The notes below the pieces were generated by a model. It was given only the letters and a program-made list of their open reading frames with translations. It was not told the DNA's origin and did not search any database. 64,000 nt of DNA, from contig CM070618.1 of assembly GCA_036346255.1 (NCBI GenBank), forward strand, positions 64,580,256-64,644,255, written 5' to 3'. Every line of letters starts with the position of its first letter. Within the stretch, counting starts at the first letter, position 1. Made by a program: the position numbers and the translations under genes. Below, in pieces: positions 1 through 10,628 of the stretch. Source of the stretch: Ampelocalamus luodianensis (taxonomy: Eukaryota > Streptophyta > Magnoliopsida > Poales > Poaceae).

Positions 1-1725
1 CCTCTGAAATAAGCAGAAAACACAATAAGTACATGTATACATCCAATTTACATTCATTTCAGAAACAAGCACATTCATTTCACAATACAAATCAATTAAC
101 TCAAATGAACTAAAATTAACCATTCAGAATGCACATATATATACACACACACACACACTATTTAATCTTTCAAAATTAGCCCTTCATGATGATTGACACG
201 TATGTAACTAGTTTCATCACGTTGTTCTTCCTCGACCCTTATGCCATTTCCGAAAGGAGGCAACTCATCAAATTGATTGTATTCTTCCTCGTCCATTACA
301 TTCTCAACTCCGACAATCCTTCTTTTTCCAGGAAGAACTACGTGGCGCTTCTTATTTGCCTGGTCGGTTACATAGAAGACTTGAACAACTTGGTCAGCGA
401 GTACGAATGATTCGTCTTTGTATCCAACACGTTCGAGGTCCACGGTAATAACACCGTACTTGTCGACCTTCACCTGTGGGAGATGGATCCAACGGCACCG
501 AAACAAGGGGATCTTGAAAAGCACATAGTCAAGCTCTCATATCTCCTCTATGAGCCCATAGTAGGAGCTCCTCAGCCCATCAGTACTGAACGCATCTATG
601 CGGACACTGTTGTTCTGGTTAGTGCTCTTTATATCCTGAACTTGCGTATAGAATGTATACCCATTTATGTCGTATCCATGCCATGTCACAACTGTAATGT
701 TGGCCCTTTTACCAACCATATCAGCATATAACTTGATGTGCTCCTACCGAGTCGCTCCTTCAACCATTGGTTGAACCGACTGTTTTGCTGTCTCATGATC
801 CAAACATTTGGTCGCTCCAGATTCTATTGCCGAAGCACGTCCTTGTGCTGGTCGATATACAGGGACAATTCAGTCATGTGTTGCAAGACCGTGAAATGGG
901 CTTGCGCATACGCTCTCATCTCTAGAGTGATTGCTTTCCTTTTAATGGTCTCGATACCCTCGAGCCTCCTCTCATGGCAAGATCGGGGCACACCTATCAG
1001 TTCGACCTGAGTCATATAATCGACGCAGAACTCAATGACCTCTTCGGTTGCATAACCTTCGACGATGCTACCCTCCGGTCGAGATCGATTCCGTACATAG
1101 GACTTGAGAATTCCCATGAACCTCTCGAACGGGTACATCCTATGTAGGAACACGGGCCCACACATCTTTATCTTCCTCACAATGTGAACAATGAGATGGA
1201 TCATGATATCAAAAAACGACGGAGGGAAATACATCTCAAGATCACATAGAGTCGTCACCATCTCGTTCTGCAGTGCATCTAGTCCTTGGGGATCGATGAC
1301 CTTCTGAGCAATTGTGTTAAAGAAATAACACAGTCTCATGATTGTCTCTCGGACCTTGATCAGCAAAATACTTATAATTGCAATAGGGAGCATCTGTGTC
1401 ATTAGCACATGACAATCATGAGACTTTATGCCAATTAACTTACAATCTTCCATTGAAACAAGTTTTTTCATGTTGGCGGAGTAACCAGACGAAACTTTCA
1501 CACTATGCAGGCACTGGCTCAGTTCGGTTCTCTCGGCCTTGGACAGAGTGTAACAAGCAGGGGAAGGTACGTTCATCCTTTATCGGTCTTTGTCGGTGCT
1601 AACTCAGGTCTGATGCCCGTATCAACCAAGTCAAGTTGTGCATTGACACCATCTTTTGTTTTATCACGAATGCTCAATAAGAGATCAATAAAGCTATCAC
1701 ATACATTCTCCTCACAAATGAAATG
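1..1725 (-). mobile_element. CACTA (En/Spm-like) DNA transposon, 3' part, decayed
   Basis: The segment encodes, on the minus strand, the C-terminal domains of a plant CACTA TNP2-type transposase. The remainder of the element lies beyond the left window edge. Bases 1-160 are AT-rich 3' sequence with a short AC repeat at about 147-160. The right limit near 1725 is where transposase similarity stops and plus-strand gag similarity begins, so the retroelement to the right appears to have inserted into, or replaced, the rest of the transposase. No terminal CACTA motif is visible here. Confidence 0.75.
162..1722 (-). pseudogene. CACTA transposase C-terminal remnant (DUF4218 and DUF4216 domains)
   Basis: Read right to left, an open segment at 1576-824 carries the DUF4218 region typical of TNP2-type transposases, with the motif CGPVFLHRMYPFERFMG and then VRNRSRPEGSIVEGYATEE. 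Similarity extends upstream to about 1720 (a frame with KTKDGVNAQLDLVDTGIRPEL). A frameshift between 824 and 719 leads into the DUF4216 region (719-162), recognisable by WHGYDINGYTFYTQ, PLFRCRW and KRRIVGVENV. An in-frame TGA at 537-539 replaces the tryptophan usual before the ELDY motif. With one frameshift and one nonsense codon the copy cannot make a full transposase. The family assignment is established knowledge recalled from the domain motifs, not a database search. Confidence 0.8.
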
Positions 1726-1727
1726 TA

Positions 1728-3068
1728 CAAAAAGGACAAAGATGAGCTCAAGGAGATGGCCTCAACTTCAAGCAAAGGAATTCATGCTTTAAAGCTAAAT
1801 ATGATTCAAGTGAAGATGAGTATCAAGATGAGGAAGATGATGATACCGATGAAGAATTGGTCACTCTCATGAACAAAATGAAAGATCTCATGAAGAGACG
1901 TGACTTACATAAGTATTTAAGCACATCTTCAAATACAAAGCACCACAAGATTCTATGGTGCCATAATTGTCAAAAATTGGGACACATTGCTTCAAAGTGT
2001 TCTTATGATGGAGAAGATGAAGAAGAGCCCAAGTCATCATCAAGAAAGAAGAAGGATGACAAAAGAAGATATTTTGTTAGGCTAGCCATAAAGGATGATC
2101 TATAAAACCTCCCAAATGTAAATGAGGCTCCATTATTTGACATGTCTACATGCTTCATAGCAAAATGTAATAATGAGGTAAATGATGTTTATAAGCCTTC
2201 ATATGATGAGTTGATGGATATGCTTGAGGTGCTTAATGAGTTTTTAGAAAAGGAGAAATATAAATTCAAAGTTTTGAAGAAAGAGTATGTTTCACTTCAA
2301 AATAATAATGATGTTCTAAAAGATGAACATGAAACTCTCCTCCTAAATGAGCTCAATAAGTCTAAGGTGGATATAGGCATAACATGTGATTTAATAGATG
2401 ATTTGCTATGTGTAGCTCCTAGCTCTTGCATTTCATCTAAGGTTAGTATATCAACCTCTTGTGATGATTTGCTTGATATGCCTTGTTGCTCAAACATAGA
2501 TGCTTCTACTTTCTCTATGCTTATTGAGACTAATCTTGTAGAGGAAAACAATGAGCTTAAGGACAAAGTCACAAAATTAAAGAATGACTTTGAAAGAAGC
2601 TTCAAAGGGAAGGCAACTCTCGACGAGATATTGAGCAAGCAAAGATGCTTGCAAGATGAGAGTGTAGTTGGCTTCATCTCTAAGAAGAAGGAGAATAGCA
2701 AGACAAGGCATAATGCAAGGCACACAAAGAAATATGTCAAGTGCCTTGGATGCAATAAGAATGGACACATTGCCTCAGTATGCCCAAATCAAATGGATGT
2801 CAAGTCAAGATATTCAAAGAAGATGCAAGCCGGCAAAGAGCAAGACAAGAAGATAAGGTATGAAAGTAAAAGTCTAACTTGTTACAATTGCCGGGAAAAG
2901 GGACACATTGGTAAACAATGTCCCATGGGTAACACTCCTAAACCTATTCTTTATAATAATCACTATTTGCTTAGGAAGGATAAAAATGACAATGTGTTTG
3001 CTAGAATTGTTAGTTCACCTAAAACTATTGCTAGGGCCATTTGGGTGCCCAAATCAAATCTATTGTGA
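1728..3068 (+). pseudogene. Retrotransposon gag remnant with three CCHC zinc knuckles
   Basis: The plus-strand frame begins in DELKEMASTSSKGIHALK, shifts by one base near 1790 and continues through an acidic stretch into KMKDLMKRRDLHKYL. Three nucleocapsid knuckles of the form CX2CX4HX4C are visible: CHNCQKLGHIASKC (about 1960-2000), CLGCNKNGHIASVC (about 2742-2783) and CYNCREKGHIGKQC (about 2880-2921). An in-frame TAA at 2103-2105 splits the frame in two. The tail, with ARAIWVPKSNLL, is typical of the end of these plant gag proteins. The product would package element RNA, but the frameshift and stop make this copy non-functional. No protease, integrase or reverse transcriptase follows. Confidence 0.75.
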
Positions 3069-3437
3069 CTAACATTTATGGACCTAACCGAATTTGGGTA
3101 CCACAAAGTGCTTAAATGATTAATAGATACTTGGAGAGGTATTGGAGTTTTGGCTCACACATGAAGAGGTGGATTCCATCATATATCAAATTGGAGCCAA
3201 ACATGAGGATGATCATTTTATATTAAGAACCAATGCTATCTCGGTAACAAGTATTTACATTGAAGTATCTAACCCTTTTGCCTTGGGTAGGTTGCATTCC
3301 ATGAAAATCTTATAAAAAGGGGTGTTCTTGCTCTTGTGCTAAAATTTTCTTATTAAAATCTTGAGCAAGATGGTAGTGGCACGTTAAGGGGGAGTGCTAA
3401 ATCATTATCATGTATATCACATCCCTAAGTGTGCCCA

Positions 3438-3446
3438 AATAAATTA
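3438..3446. repeat. Target-site duplication of Pack-MULE, left copy
   Basis: AATAAATTA, identical to 5125-5133. The 9-bp length fits the Mutator superfamily. Confidence 0.9.
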
Positions 3447-3577
3447 GGGGGAATTCATTATTTTCCCTCGGCTTAGTTGCGTTTTTGGAAAATACACTCC
3501 TTCCCGATGTAATACATTATTTGCCCTCAACTTAGTCATTTTCTTCATTATTTGCCCTCTTTTCATTATTTTAATAT
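3447..3577 (+). repeat. Left terminal inverted repeat of Pack-MULE
   Basis: About 130 bp, roughly 90% identical by eye to the reverse complement of 4995-5124. Shared landmarks include CCCTCGGCTTAGTTGCGTTT, CCGATGTAATACATTATTTG and the terminal CATTATTTTAAT. Confidence 0.9.
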
Positions 3578-4011
3578 TATCAGTCCTTTTTCCCGTCTAG
3601 GGCTCGAAAAAAGCTCGTTAGTAAGGCTCGTTGGCTCAATTCAAAATTGCTTTAATTAGACTCGTTATTTGGTTAAATATTAAAATGAGTCAATTTTAAA
3701 TGAAATTGGATTTCACTCTGGTTCGGCTCGGCTCGTTAGCTCGGTTCTAAAAATACTTCCAAACTATAAATAAAATGATATTAAATCAATCTATAGCAAT
3801 TTCGAGAAAAGCTCGATAAAACATCTACTTGGCTCGATTTCCACCCCTATTCCCGTCACCCGGCACGTGAAATTACCCTCTTACCTCTCGGGTCAAAACA
3901 GGCGCCGTTCCCGTCGCACGAGTCGCACCAAACCAGCCCTGTCCCCGTCGCCGCCGCCCAGATGAAAGGCGTGCCGCTCCACTCCAACGCGGACGTGAGG
4001 GACAATGCCTA

Positions 4012-4590
4012 CAGCGGCGATAGCACCATCATCTCGGAGCGCTCGTCGCCGTCGCCCTCCACGTAGCTTCTGTACATCCACGAGAGCTGCCACGAGGGGA
4101 AGACCGGCGTGCTAGGCAGCGATGGGAACGAGACAATGTGCTCACGCCCGGACACGACACCATCCGGGGGCCTCGGCATCCGACAGAAGGGCGAGTGCGT
4201 GGCGGCCGTGGCGAGCACGCCGGATGGCATGAACACCAGCCACGGGATGCCCGCCTGGGCCGCGAGCAGCTGTGTCCACCCAAAGAAGAAGTCCGAGAGC
4301 ATGGCCACGATGTGGCCGACGCCTCCGGAGCAGGTCCGCACCCACTCGCCGAGCGGGGCACGGAGCGCGGCGAGGCCATGGATGTCGACACCGACGGAGG
4401 GGCTGCTAGGCGGAGGGGTGCTCAGCGAGGAGCGGCTCGAGGAGGCGAAGTGTGGCGAGCGTGGTGACAGCGGTGAGGCAGAGGCCACCGCGGGCAGCAA
4501 GGAGGGAGGCGAGGTGGGGGAGGGGCTGTGTGTGGCCTGGCGCCGGGTAGGGGACGACCAGGACGTGCAACGCGGTGGTGGAGTCGGAGG
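4012..4590 (-). pseudogene. Captured UDP-glycosyltransferase N-terminal fragment (UGT89-like)
   Basis: On the minus strand the start of a plant family-1 glycosyltransferase is recognisable: HVLVVPYPAPGHTQPLPHL at about 4570-4515, then LASLLAARG. After a frame change and a TAG near 4405, similarity resumes at 4389-4012 with RAPLGEW, VAMLSDFFFGWTQLLAAQAG, PWLVFMPSGVLATAATHSPF and MYRSYVEGD. These match the acceptor-binding N-terminal half of UGT89-type enzymes. The C-terminal half with the PSPG sugar-donor motif is absent, so this is not an active enzyme. It is the cargo of the Pack-MULE. The subfamily name is my recognition of the pattern; plain UGT is safer. Confidence 0.75.
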
Positions 4591-4994
4591 TGTGCGATGT
4601 CGTTGCGGTGGTTGCCTCGCCTCCTCGCGCCTCCCACCGCGCCGGTGCCGCTCCGCCTCCTGCCTCGGCCTAACGCGCAGCTCGCCCTCCGGTCGCCTCC
4701 TTCGCCTCCTGCCTCGGCCTCCTGCCACAGTCGCCGCGCCGCCTCGCCTCCCGCCCTAAAATGCTTCATTCTCCTGGGGATGGGAGAGGCCGGAGGCGAC
4801 AGGGAATGGGCAGGATGGGAGAGGCCGAAGGCGGCAGGGGATGGGGAGATCCGCAGGGGGAGGCGGCGCCGAGGTAGAATGGCAGATGGACGATGGGTGT
4901 TGGCCGGTTGGGGGAGATGGGGAGATGAGGAGATAAGAAAGAAGTGGTAAAAATGTCTTTTCGCATCTCTTGTAATGGGAAAACAGTCGAAAAT

Positions 4995-5124
4995 CATTAA
5001 AATAATGGAAAGAGGGCAAATAACAAAGAAAACAACTAAGTTAAGGGCAAATAATGTATTACATCGGGAAAGAGTGTATTTTCCGAAAACGCAACTAAGC
5101 CGAGGGCAAATAATGAATTCCCCC
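4995..5124 (-). repeat. Right terminal inverted repeat of Pack-MULE
   Basis: This is the reverse-complement partner of 3447-3577 and ends in GAATTCCCCC at 5124, immediately before the 9-bp target duplication. Confidence 0.9.
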
Positions 5125-5133
5125 AATAAATTA
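5125..5133. repeat. Target-site duplication of Pack-MULE, right copy
   Basis: AATAAATTA directly follows the right terminal inverted repeat and matches 3438-3446 exactly. Confidence 0.9.
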
Positions 5134-6920
5134 AGTGCTAGTATTAATTTTTAAAATTGAACCTTTTAGCTAAAAGTCAAATTTTTTGAAATTATTAGTA
5201 TATATTTTGAAAAACTAGTTACAAAATGTATACAAATGCTTTCTAGAGGTTTTCTAATGGTTTTGATTCAAGAAAAACCTATTTTAACCGAAAATAAGTT
5301 TCTAGCCAAAATCCAAAATTATAGTATCTTGTTTTTAACATAAACTAGATTTTTGTGTAAAATATATTCTAAAAGGAATTTGACAATTGACCCAAAAGGA
5401 AAATCCTAGAGTTGGCTATTCTAAACTTTTTTGTATTTACAAGATTTCCAAAAGACCAATCTAACAAAAGTTATTTGATTTCTAAAGTTTGACCTAAGTG
5501 GTCACTTTCTAGCACTTAAGTGAGTTTTGCCATTTAAGCAAAAATTATTCATATGAATAGGTCCATAATGGTATTATTGACTCATACATAAAATTGGATG
5601 CTCTAAAATGCATCATTTGCTCAATTTGGCATTTTTGAAAAAGGATTTATGAAAACAAAGTTTGATTTGAGAAAACAAAAGCTTAATTCATAAAAACTAT
5701 CTGAAAAATGGATTTTCTTAGGCATATAGTTGGAAATGCTCCAAAAATAATTTATATTTCTTTGTAAAAATTTTTGGAGCTAATTACAACATGATATCTA
5801 AACTTCTCCTCGAAATTTCAATCCTCAGAGTGCATTTTGTTGCACCCCGGTATGACCGGCTACCTCTCAACGGTCTAACCGGTTGCCCCCGGTCTAACCG
5901 CCCCTTGAACGCTGGTCTGACCGGTCGTTGCTGTCAGCAATAGAAGATGGCCTCTTATCGATTTCTACTTCTTTCGGCCACCTTATTTGCTTCCTTAAGT
6001 CAAGATGTATATTGCTATTCTTGCAAGCTACCTACTACTGCTTCTCCTTGATTGCAAATACAATTATTGAAGTAATATTATTTTAAATGGTAGCTTCTCA
6101 TAATCATCTTGACATTGGTATGAATTTCATTCTTCAAATGATATCAACTTATCCCTTCAAGTGGTATCCTTCAAGTGGCATCTAATTTCATTCCTTACCG
6201 ATCTTATCTCTCTTGACCAAGCTCTTGTACTCTCCGTGTACGAGTCGATTATCTCTTTCCCTCTTCTCTTTGGATGCTTTCTTTGAAGATATTTGTGAAG
6301 AGAAGTTCAAGCACTTTGCAAATTCAAGCCTTATCGACATGTGGTATTTACAAGTGGTATTCACAAGTTCTATTTAGTAACTAACTTTCAAGAGCGATCG
6401 ACATATAGAAATTTTTGGTGCTTAATATTAAAAAGGGAAAATTTGATTGCAAATTATGGTCAAAAGAGAGAAATCCGAAGTCATCATGAGTTTCAGATAG
6501 ATATATCTCAAAGAGATGACAAAGGAGAAGAAAAGAAAGTCAAGAACAACCTTTCTGCAAGGGAGAGTTTTCCTAAAAGGTTTTGTAAAAGTAATAATGA
6601 AAAACTTTTTGAGTTTTGTTTAAAATGGGTAAACTATTTTATGGGAAAACTACTTTGCAAAGACTCCTTTTTTGGCTTCGCTTTATTTTGTATTTTTGGT
6701 GCTTAATGCCAAAAGGGGGGAATATTTGTGTGAGCTATATTTGGATGATTTCACCTTATTTCATGCATAGTTCAAAAGGGGAAGAATATTTGAAGCTTTA
6801 AATTACTTAGTGATATGCATGAATATAGTTAAATAGCTTAAATTCTAATCTTATGTTGATTTATATACAAATATTGCTATTGATAAATGATTTATCATCA
6901 ATCACCAAAAAGGGGAAGAT
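5134..6920 (+). other. AT-rich internal 3' region of the old retroelement, no gene
   Basis: No supported coding sequence. At 5845-5935 there is a cluster of GGTCTGACCGG / GGTCTAACCGG motifs, related in style to the CGGTANTACCG dyads in the nearby LTRs. The frame at 6341-6706 has no recognisable domain. The segment ends in a purine-rich tract (about 6906-6920) directly before the LTR start. Confidence 0.5.
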
Positions 6921-6995
6921 TGAAGAATCTAGACCCGCCATTATGAGTTAATGGCGTATTTTGGTGATTAATGACAAATCTATTTGCAAGACTAA
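6890..6995 (+). repeat. Direct repeat, copy 1, spanning the internal/LTR junction
   Basis: About 105 bp around the polypurine tract and LTR start. It is similar to 7358-7465, which has the same order: catcaatyaccaaa, purine run, gattgaag, CATTATG, gtgttaat, attaatgacaa, aaactaacay. This looks like a local duplication of the junction. Confidence 0.6.
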
Positions 6996-7357
6996 CACTT
7001 CTGTTGATATACTTATTGTTTAGTCTCAGTTGAATATAAAGGTGAAAATCATGGAGGTATGCATTCGACATCATATTACTATATCTTGTTGCATTACTCG
7101 GATCTAAAATATAGGTTGAACTCCACCAAAAGGTTAACTCGAATATGTGCATATGTTTTTATTACACATTTGTGTATGCTCATATTTAGGGGAAGTTCGC
7201 TCTATATTTTGTGGTTTCATTAGTAATTGGTCCATATTCCTTTTTTTCACATATATTTGGGATCTCTACTTTGAAACATATACTTGAGTATATAAAACTT
7301 GTGTAGTTCGTATATACTCATATAACCTTACATTCAGTTATTTGTAATTGTAATGGT

Positions 7358-7465
7358 TGTCATCAATTACCAAAGAAGAGAAAGATTGAAGTATCTTATC
7401 CCACCATTATGTGTTAATAGTATGTTGTGGTAATTAATGACAATCATATTATGAAACTAACATTT
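7358..7465 (+). repeat. Direct repeat, copy 2, spanning a second LTR-start-like junction
   Basis: Diverged copy of 6890-6995, about 468 bp downstream. Its purine tract is degraded (gaagagaaagat), so it is probably not a working junction. Confidence 0.6.
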
Positions 7466-7513
7466 TCCATGAGTTGGATGAATAGGTTATGTTCCAGGGT
7501 AATGAAGACTTTG

Positions 7514-7726
7514 GATGACATCATGAGTTGATCGTCATCAAATCAAGAGCTTGGAGTAAAGGATGCATCATATGTTGATGCACATCAAGATCTCGAAGAA
7601 AAAGAAATCATCATGTGTTGATGATGTTCGAGAAAAGGAGATGATCATAAGTTGATCATCAAGTCAAGAGAATGCCCATCATGTGTTGATGGAGGGCAAA
7701 TGAAAGATGTCATCATGTGTTGATGA
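7514..7726 (+). repeat. Array of six short hairpins with variable stems
   Basis: Six stem-loops share an ATCA-loop-TGAT core with 5-nt loops (mostly tgtgt), but their outer stem pairs differ and still match. 7514-7539: GATGACATCA with one bulge. 7564-7582: TGCATCA/TGATGCA. 7607-7625: ATCATCA/TGATGAT. 7640-7660: GATGATCA/TGATCATC. 7676-7692: CCATCA/TGATGG. 7710-7726: TCATCA/TGATGA. They sit inside the long LTR. The pairing is read directly from the sequence; any function is unknown. Confidence 0.8.
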
Positions 7727-8227
7727 TATTCAAATCAAGAACCTGGACTTGAAGTGAAGATGTGCGTCATCAAGCTTCAAGAAGGTGTGCAAGGCAAATG
7801 TATAACTAGTTAGAGCTAAGGATATGTTCCTAATCTTTTACCGGTCTTGGTGTTTGGTTGGAGACCAAATTGTTAGTATAGGATGCCGTACTATTAAGAG
7901 GGGTCTTGACTAGTAGCTTGAATTGATATTGTGTTAATAGCTCGTTGTGCTTGCTCTAGCTCTTATTAGCATGTTGCCAATATTTGCGAATGTGTTTTGT
8001 AAATAGTTGAGGCTCATATTTAATCCTTATAGCATGTGACTTTAGTTTGCGAATGTGTTTTGCAAATGGTCTTAGTCCATGTACCCTATTTCTTATGGTG
8101 TGATTCTAAAAGTTGGTAAATGTGTTTTGCAACTTGTTGAGAATCTCGCCTTTAACCCTTGTTTGCATCGCGCATCAATTGGCAAATATGTTTTACAAAT
8201 TGAGTTGATGCGGAATGCAAAATCCTT

Positions 8228-8343
8228 GTTCGTGGATAGTGGTCGTAGACACTGGTCGTAGAATAGTAGTCGTAGACCTGCGTGGTCGAAGACACTAGTC
8301 GTAGACCTTCGTGGTTGTGGACCAGCGTGGTCGTAGAACAGTG
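8228..8343 (+). repeat. Imperfect tandem repeat with GGTCGTAGACC dyads, left part
   Basis: Repeated units of the type gtggtcgtagacctgcgtggtc. The array is interrupted at 8343 by the solo LTR and resumes at 9944. Confidence 0.8.
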
Positions 8344-8719
8344 TGAAAAGCATCTAGGCCCCTAAAAATTGGTTTTGGTAATTAATGATAATATATGAAT
8401 ATGGGACTTATTGGTTTGTTGAGTATTTACATGGTTTAGTTCCATTGGTGTATATGATCTTGAAGCTGCATGCTAAAGGACATTATGAAGATCAAATATG
8501 GATTAAAGATGAGGTACAAGTAGTTTTGGATCTTTTTTCTTTTTACCGGTCTTAGGATAAATGGTTGGAAGACCGGATTATAGGATTAAATATCGTACTA
8601 TTAAGAGGGATCATGTCTAGTAGCTTGATAGCATGTTCTTGTGCTTTATGGATCAATTTAGGATCATGCATGCATATGGTTTTCCTTTTGAATTGCCAAG
8701 TATGCTTTGTCAGGATAAT

Positions 8720-9195
8720 CGGTAGTACCGGCATTGGTTATGCGGTACTACCGCTCAAAGGTACGACCGATCGTAGTGCGGTACTACCGCACCCCGGTTG
8801 TTCCGATCGTTACTTGGCGGTATGCATTTTCCAGAGACACTTTTTCTGTTCTCGATGTCAAACTCTCTACGCGGCTGTACTGCAAGTGTTCACGCGGTAT
8901 GACCGGACTACGGTAGTACCGCAGTTCTTGAGCGGAACTACCGCATGCCGGTCATTCCGACCTTGAAGCGGTATGCTTTTTCCAGTACGCACCACTTTGA
9001 TTCTCTCGAAAAACGGTAGTACCACACTTGCTTTGCGGTATGATCGATCTTCGGTAGTACCGCTCGTATGTTGGCGGTAGTACCGCGATGCGAGTTAAAA
9101 TGGCTATGTCAGAACATTTAATGCCACTGTTCTAGCCGTTACAGAGTGGTTGGAGAAGTGCGGTAGTACCGCTCGGTACATGGCGGTAGTACCGC
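8720..9195 (+). repeat. Cluster of CGGTAGTACCG / GCGGTACTACCGC dyads in LTR U3
   Basis: Many copies of an 11-13 bp near-perfect palindrome, for example 8720-8730, 8742-8754, 9160-9172 and 9183-9195. Variant half-sites such as GCGGTATG and GGTATGACCGG lie between. The cluster is directly upstream of the LTR TATA box. A related cluster is at 10417-10575 in the other LTR. Confidence 0.85.
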
Positions 9196-9245
9196 ATATT
9201 GCTGAAAAGTTGTGTTTTCTTCTCCAACGGTTATAATTGTTGGTG

Positions 9246-9261
9246 GGGGTATAAATACCCC
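9246..9261 (+). promoter_or_regulatory. LTR TATA box within a palindrome
   Basis: GGGGTATAAATACCCC: a TATAAATA core with GGGGTA/TACCCC arms. It is placed as expected downstream of the dyad-rich U3 region and is the likely LTR promoter element. Confidence 0.6.
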
Positions 9262-9943
9262 TCCACCTGCTCAAGGACACAGTGCTAGATCACATTTAAC
9301 ATCCTTAGAGCCTTGGGCATTCATTCAACTCCTCAAATTCACTTGTGCACTCTTTGAGAGGTGGTTGAGCTCATTCAAGTGCATTCACTCATTCTAGTTG
9401 ATCTTCTTGCACTTGAGTGTCGTCAAGCGAAGGTCATTGATTTATTACTCTTAGAGTTTTGCCGAACTCCTAGACGGCTTGGCGGTGATCTCTTTAAGAA
9501 GATTGTGAAGAGACCCGATGCCGAGATTGTGAGTGGTTCGGTGTTCACCATCTCCGGAGCGGAGGAAGAACAACCAATAGTGATCGAGGAAAGACTTAAT
9601 TCGTGGAGCCGGCTTGATTTGTTCAAGCTCCCTCAACGTAGACTAGTGAAGACCAGCAAGTCTTCGATACCACGGGAAAAACCTTCATTGTCTCATTCGT
9701 GGTTACTTCTTGTCTTTACTTATTCCGCATTTACAATTCTAGCATATATCTTGTATTATTGCTTAGCTAGAATTATATCTAGTATTGTCAATTGGATTGC
9801 TTTGTAGTAAGTTGCTTAATAATTTCTTATTATATTGTGTTAGGAAATAATTGTTAGAACTTCTACACTTTAAGTTTAATTTAGTCAATTAAATTTAGAA
9901 ACCTCCTATTCACCCCCTCTAGTCGGTTATCCTTGATCCTACA

Positions 9944-10290
9944 TAGTGGTCGCAGACCTACGTGGTCGAAGACACTGGTCGTAGACCTTCGTGGTTGTGG
10001 ACCAGCGTGGTCGTAGAATAGTGGTCGTAGACCTGCGTGGTCGTGGACACTGTGGTGAACAGTGGTCGTAGACCTGTGTGATCGTAGACTCGCGTGGTCA
10101 TGGACACTATTTGTGAATAGTGGTAGTAGACCCTGGTCATAGACCTGCATGGTTGTGGACACTGTGGTGAATAGTAGTCGTAGACTTGCGTGGTCGTGGA
10201 CACTGTTTGTGAACAGTGGTTGTAGACTTGCGTGGTCATAGACCTGTGTGGTCGTAGACCTGGTCGAAAACTTGTTCGAGGACCTGGTCG
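9944..10290 (+). repeat. Imperfect tandem repeat with GGTCGTAGACC dyads, right part
   Basis: Continuation of the array at 8228-8343. Units of about 41-58 bp combine GTGGTCGTAGACC, GCGTGGTCGTGGACACT and a GTGAACA/GTGAATA spacer. The units contain a self-complementary GGTC-gta-GACC core. Confidence 0.85.
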
Positions 10291-10416
10291 AGGACCAATC
10301 GGTATGACCACATTCCTTGAGCGTAACTACCGTGCACCGAAAGTTCTGAACTTTTGTTGGCGGCACGTATTTTCCAGAGAAACACCTTTTGAGCGTGTTT
10401 TTGCTCTACTAGAAAG

Positions 10417-10575
10417 CGGTAGTACCGGGCTCTTTGAGTGGAACTGCTGGAGAGCGGAACTACCGCATGTTCCTTGGCGGTAGTACCGCACCGCTTTTGC
10501 AATAGTTAGTTTGAGCGCTTATTCGACCGTTGAGTAGATACGATAGTATCGGCGGTGAATGGCGGTACTACCGTC
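10417..10575 (+). repeat. Second CGGTANTACCG dyad cluster
   Basis: At least four dyads or half-dyads (10417-10427, about 10457-10466, 10479-10490, 10562-10573) precede a TATA box, the same order as in the solo LTR, although the two LTRs are otherwise well diverged. Confidence 0.75.
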
Positions 10576-10628
10576 TGTGTTGTGTTTTCTTAGAACTTCC
10601 CCCCAACGGTTAGTTTTTGTGTGTGGGC

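Larger units (their letters stand above)
3447..5124. mobile_element. Pack-MULE (Mutator-like element with captured gene fragment)
   Basis: The element is bounded by terminal inverted repeats of about 130 bp, both starting GGGGGAATTCATTA. It is flanked by a perfect 9-bp target duplication, AATAAATTA, at 3438-3446 and 5125-5133. Long TIRs plus a 9-bp duplication are diagnostic of Mutator-like elements. No transposase is present. The interior from about 3890 to 4760 is strongly GC-rich, against AT-rich surroundings, and holds a glycosyltransferase fragment. This is the definition of a Pack-MULE, a type common in rice. It inserted into the older LTR retroelement, so it is younger than that element. 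Confidence 0.9.
8344..9943 (+). mobile_element. Solo LTR (SIRE/Maximus-like copia type)
   Basis: It begins TGAAAAGCATCTAGGCCCC and ends CTAGTCGGTTATCCTTGATCCTACA-like, that is TG...CA, 1.6 kb. The flanks CAGTG (8339-8343) and TAGTG (9944-9948) form a 5-bp target duplication with one mismatch. The sequence on both sides is the same tandem repeat, which confirms insertion into that array. No internal retroelement sequence remains, so it is a solo LTR left by recombination. It contains a dense CGGTANTACCG dyad cluster upstream of a TATA box at 9250-9257. Confidence 0.75.

Noticed and set aside
4109..5126. Several overlapping frames in the Pack-MULE, including 216 and 234 codons
   Set aside because: They are composition artefacts in GC-rich captured DNA. 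Only the minus-strand frames with UGT motifs are supported.
7514..7726. CRISPR-like array (repeated short dyads with spacers)
   Set aside because: Stems vary, spacers are repetitive, there is no cas context, and the DNA is eukaryotic; it is LTR sequence.
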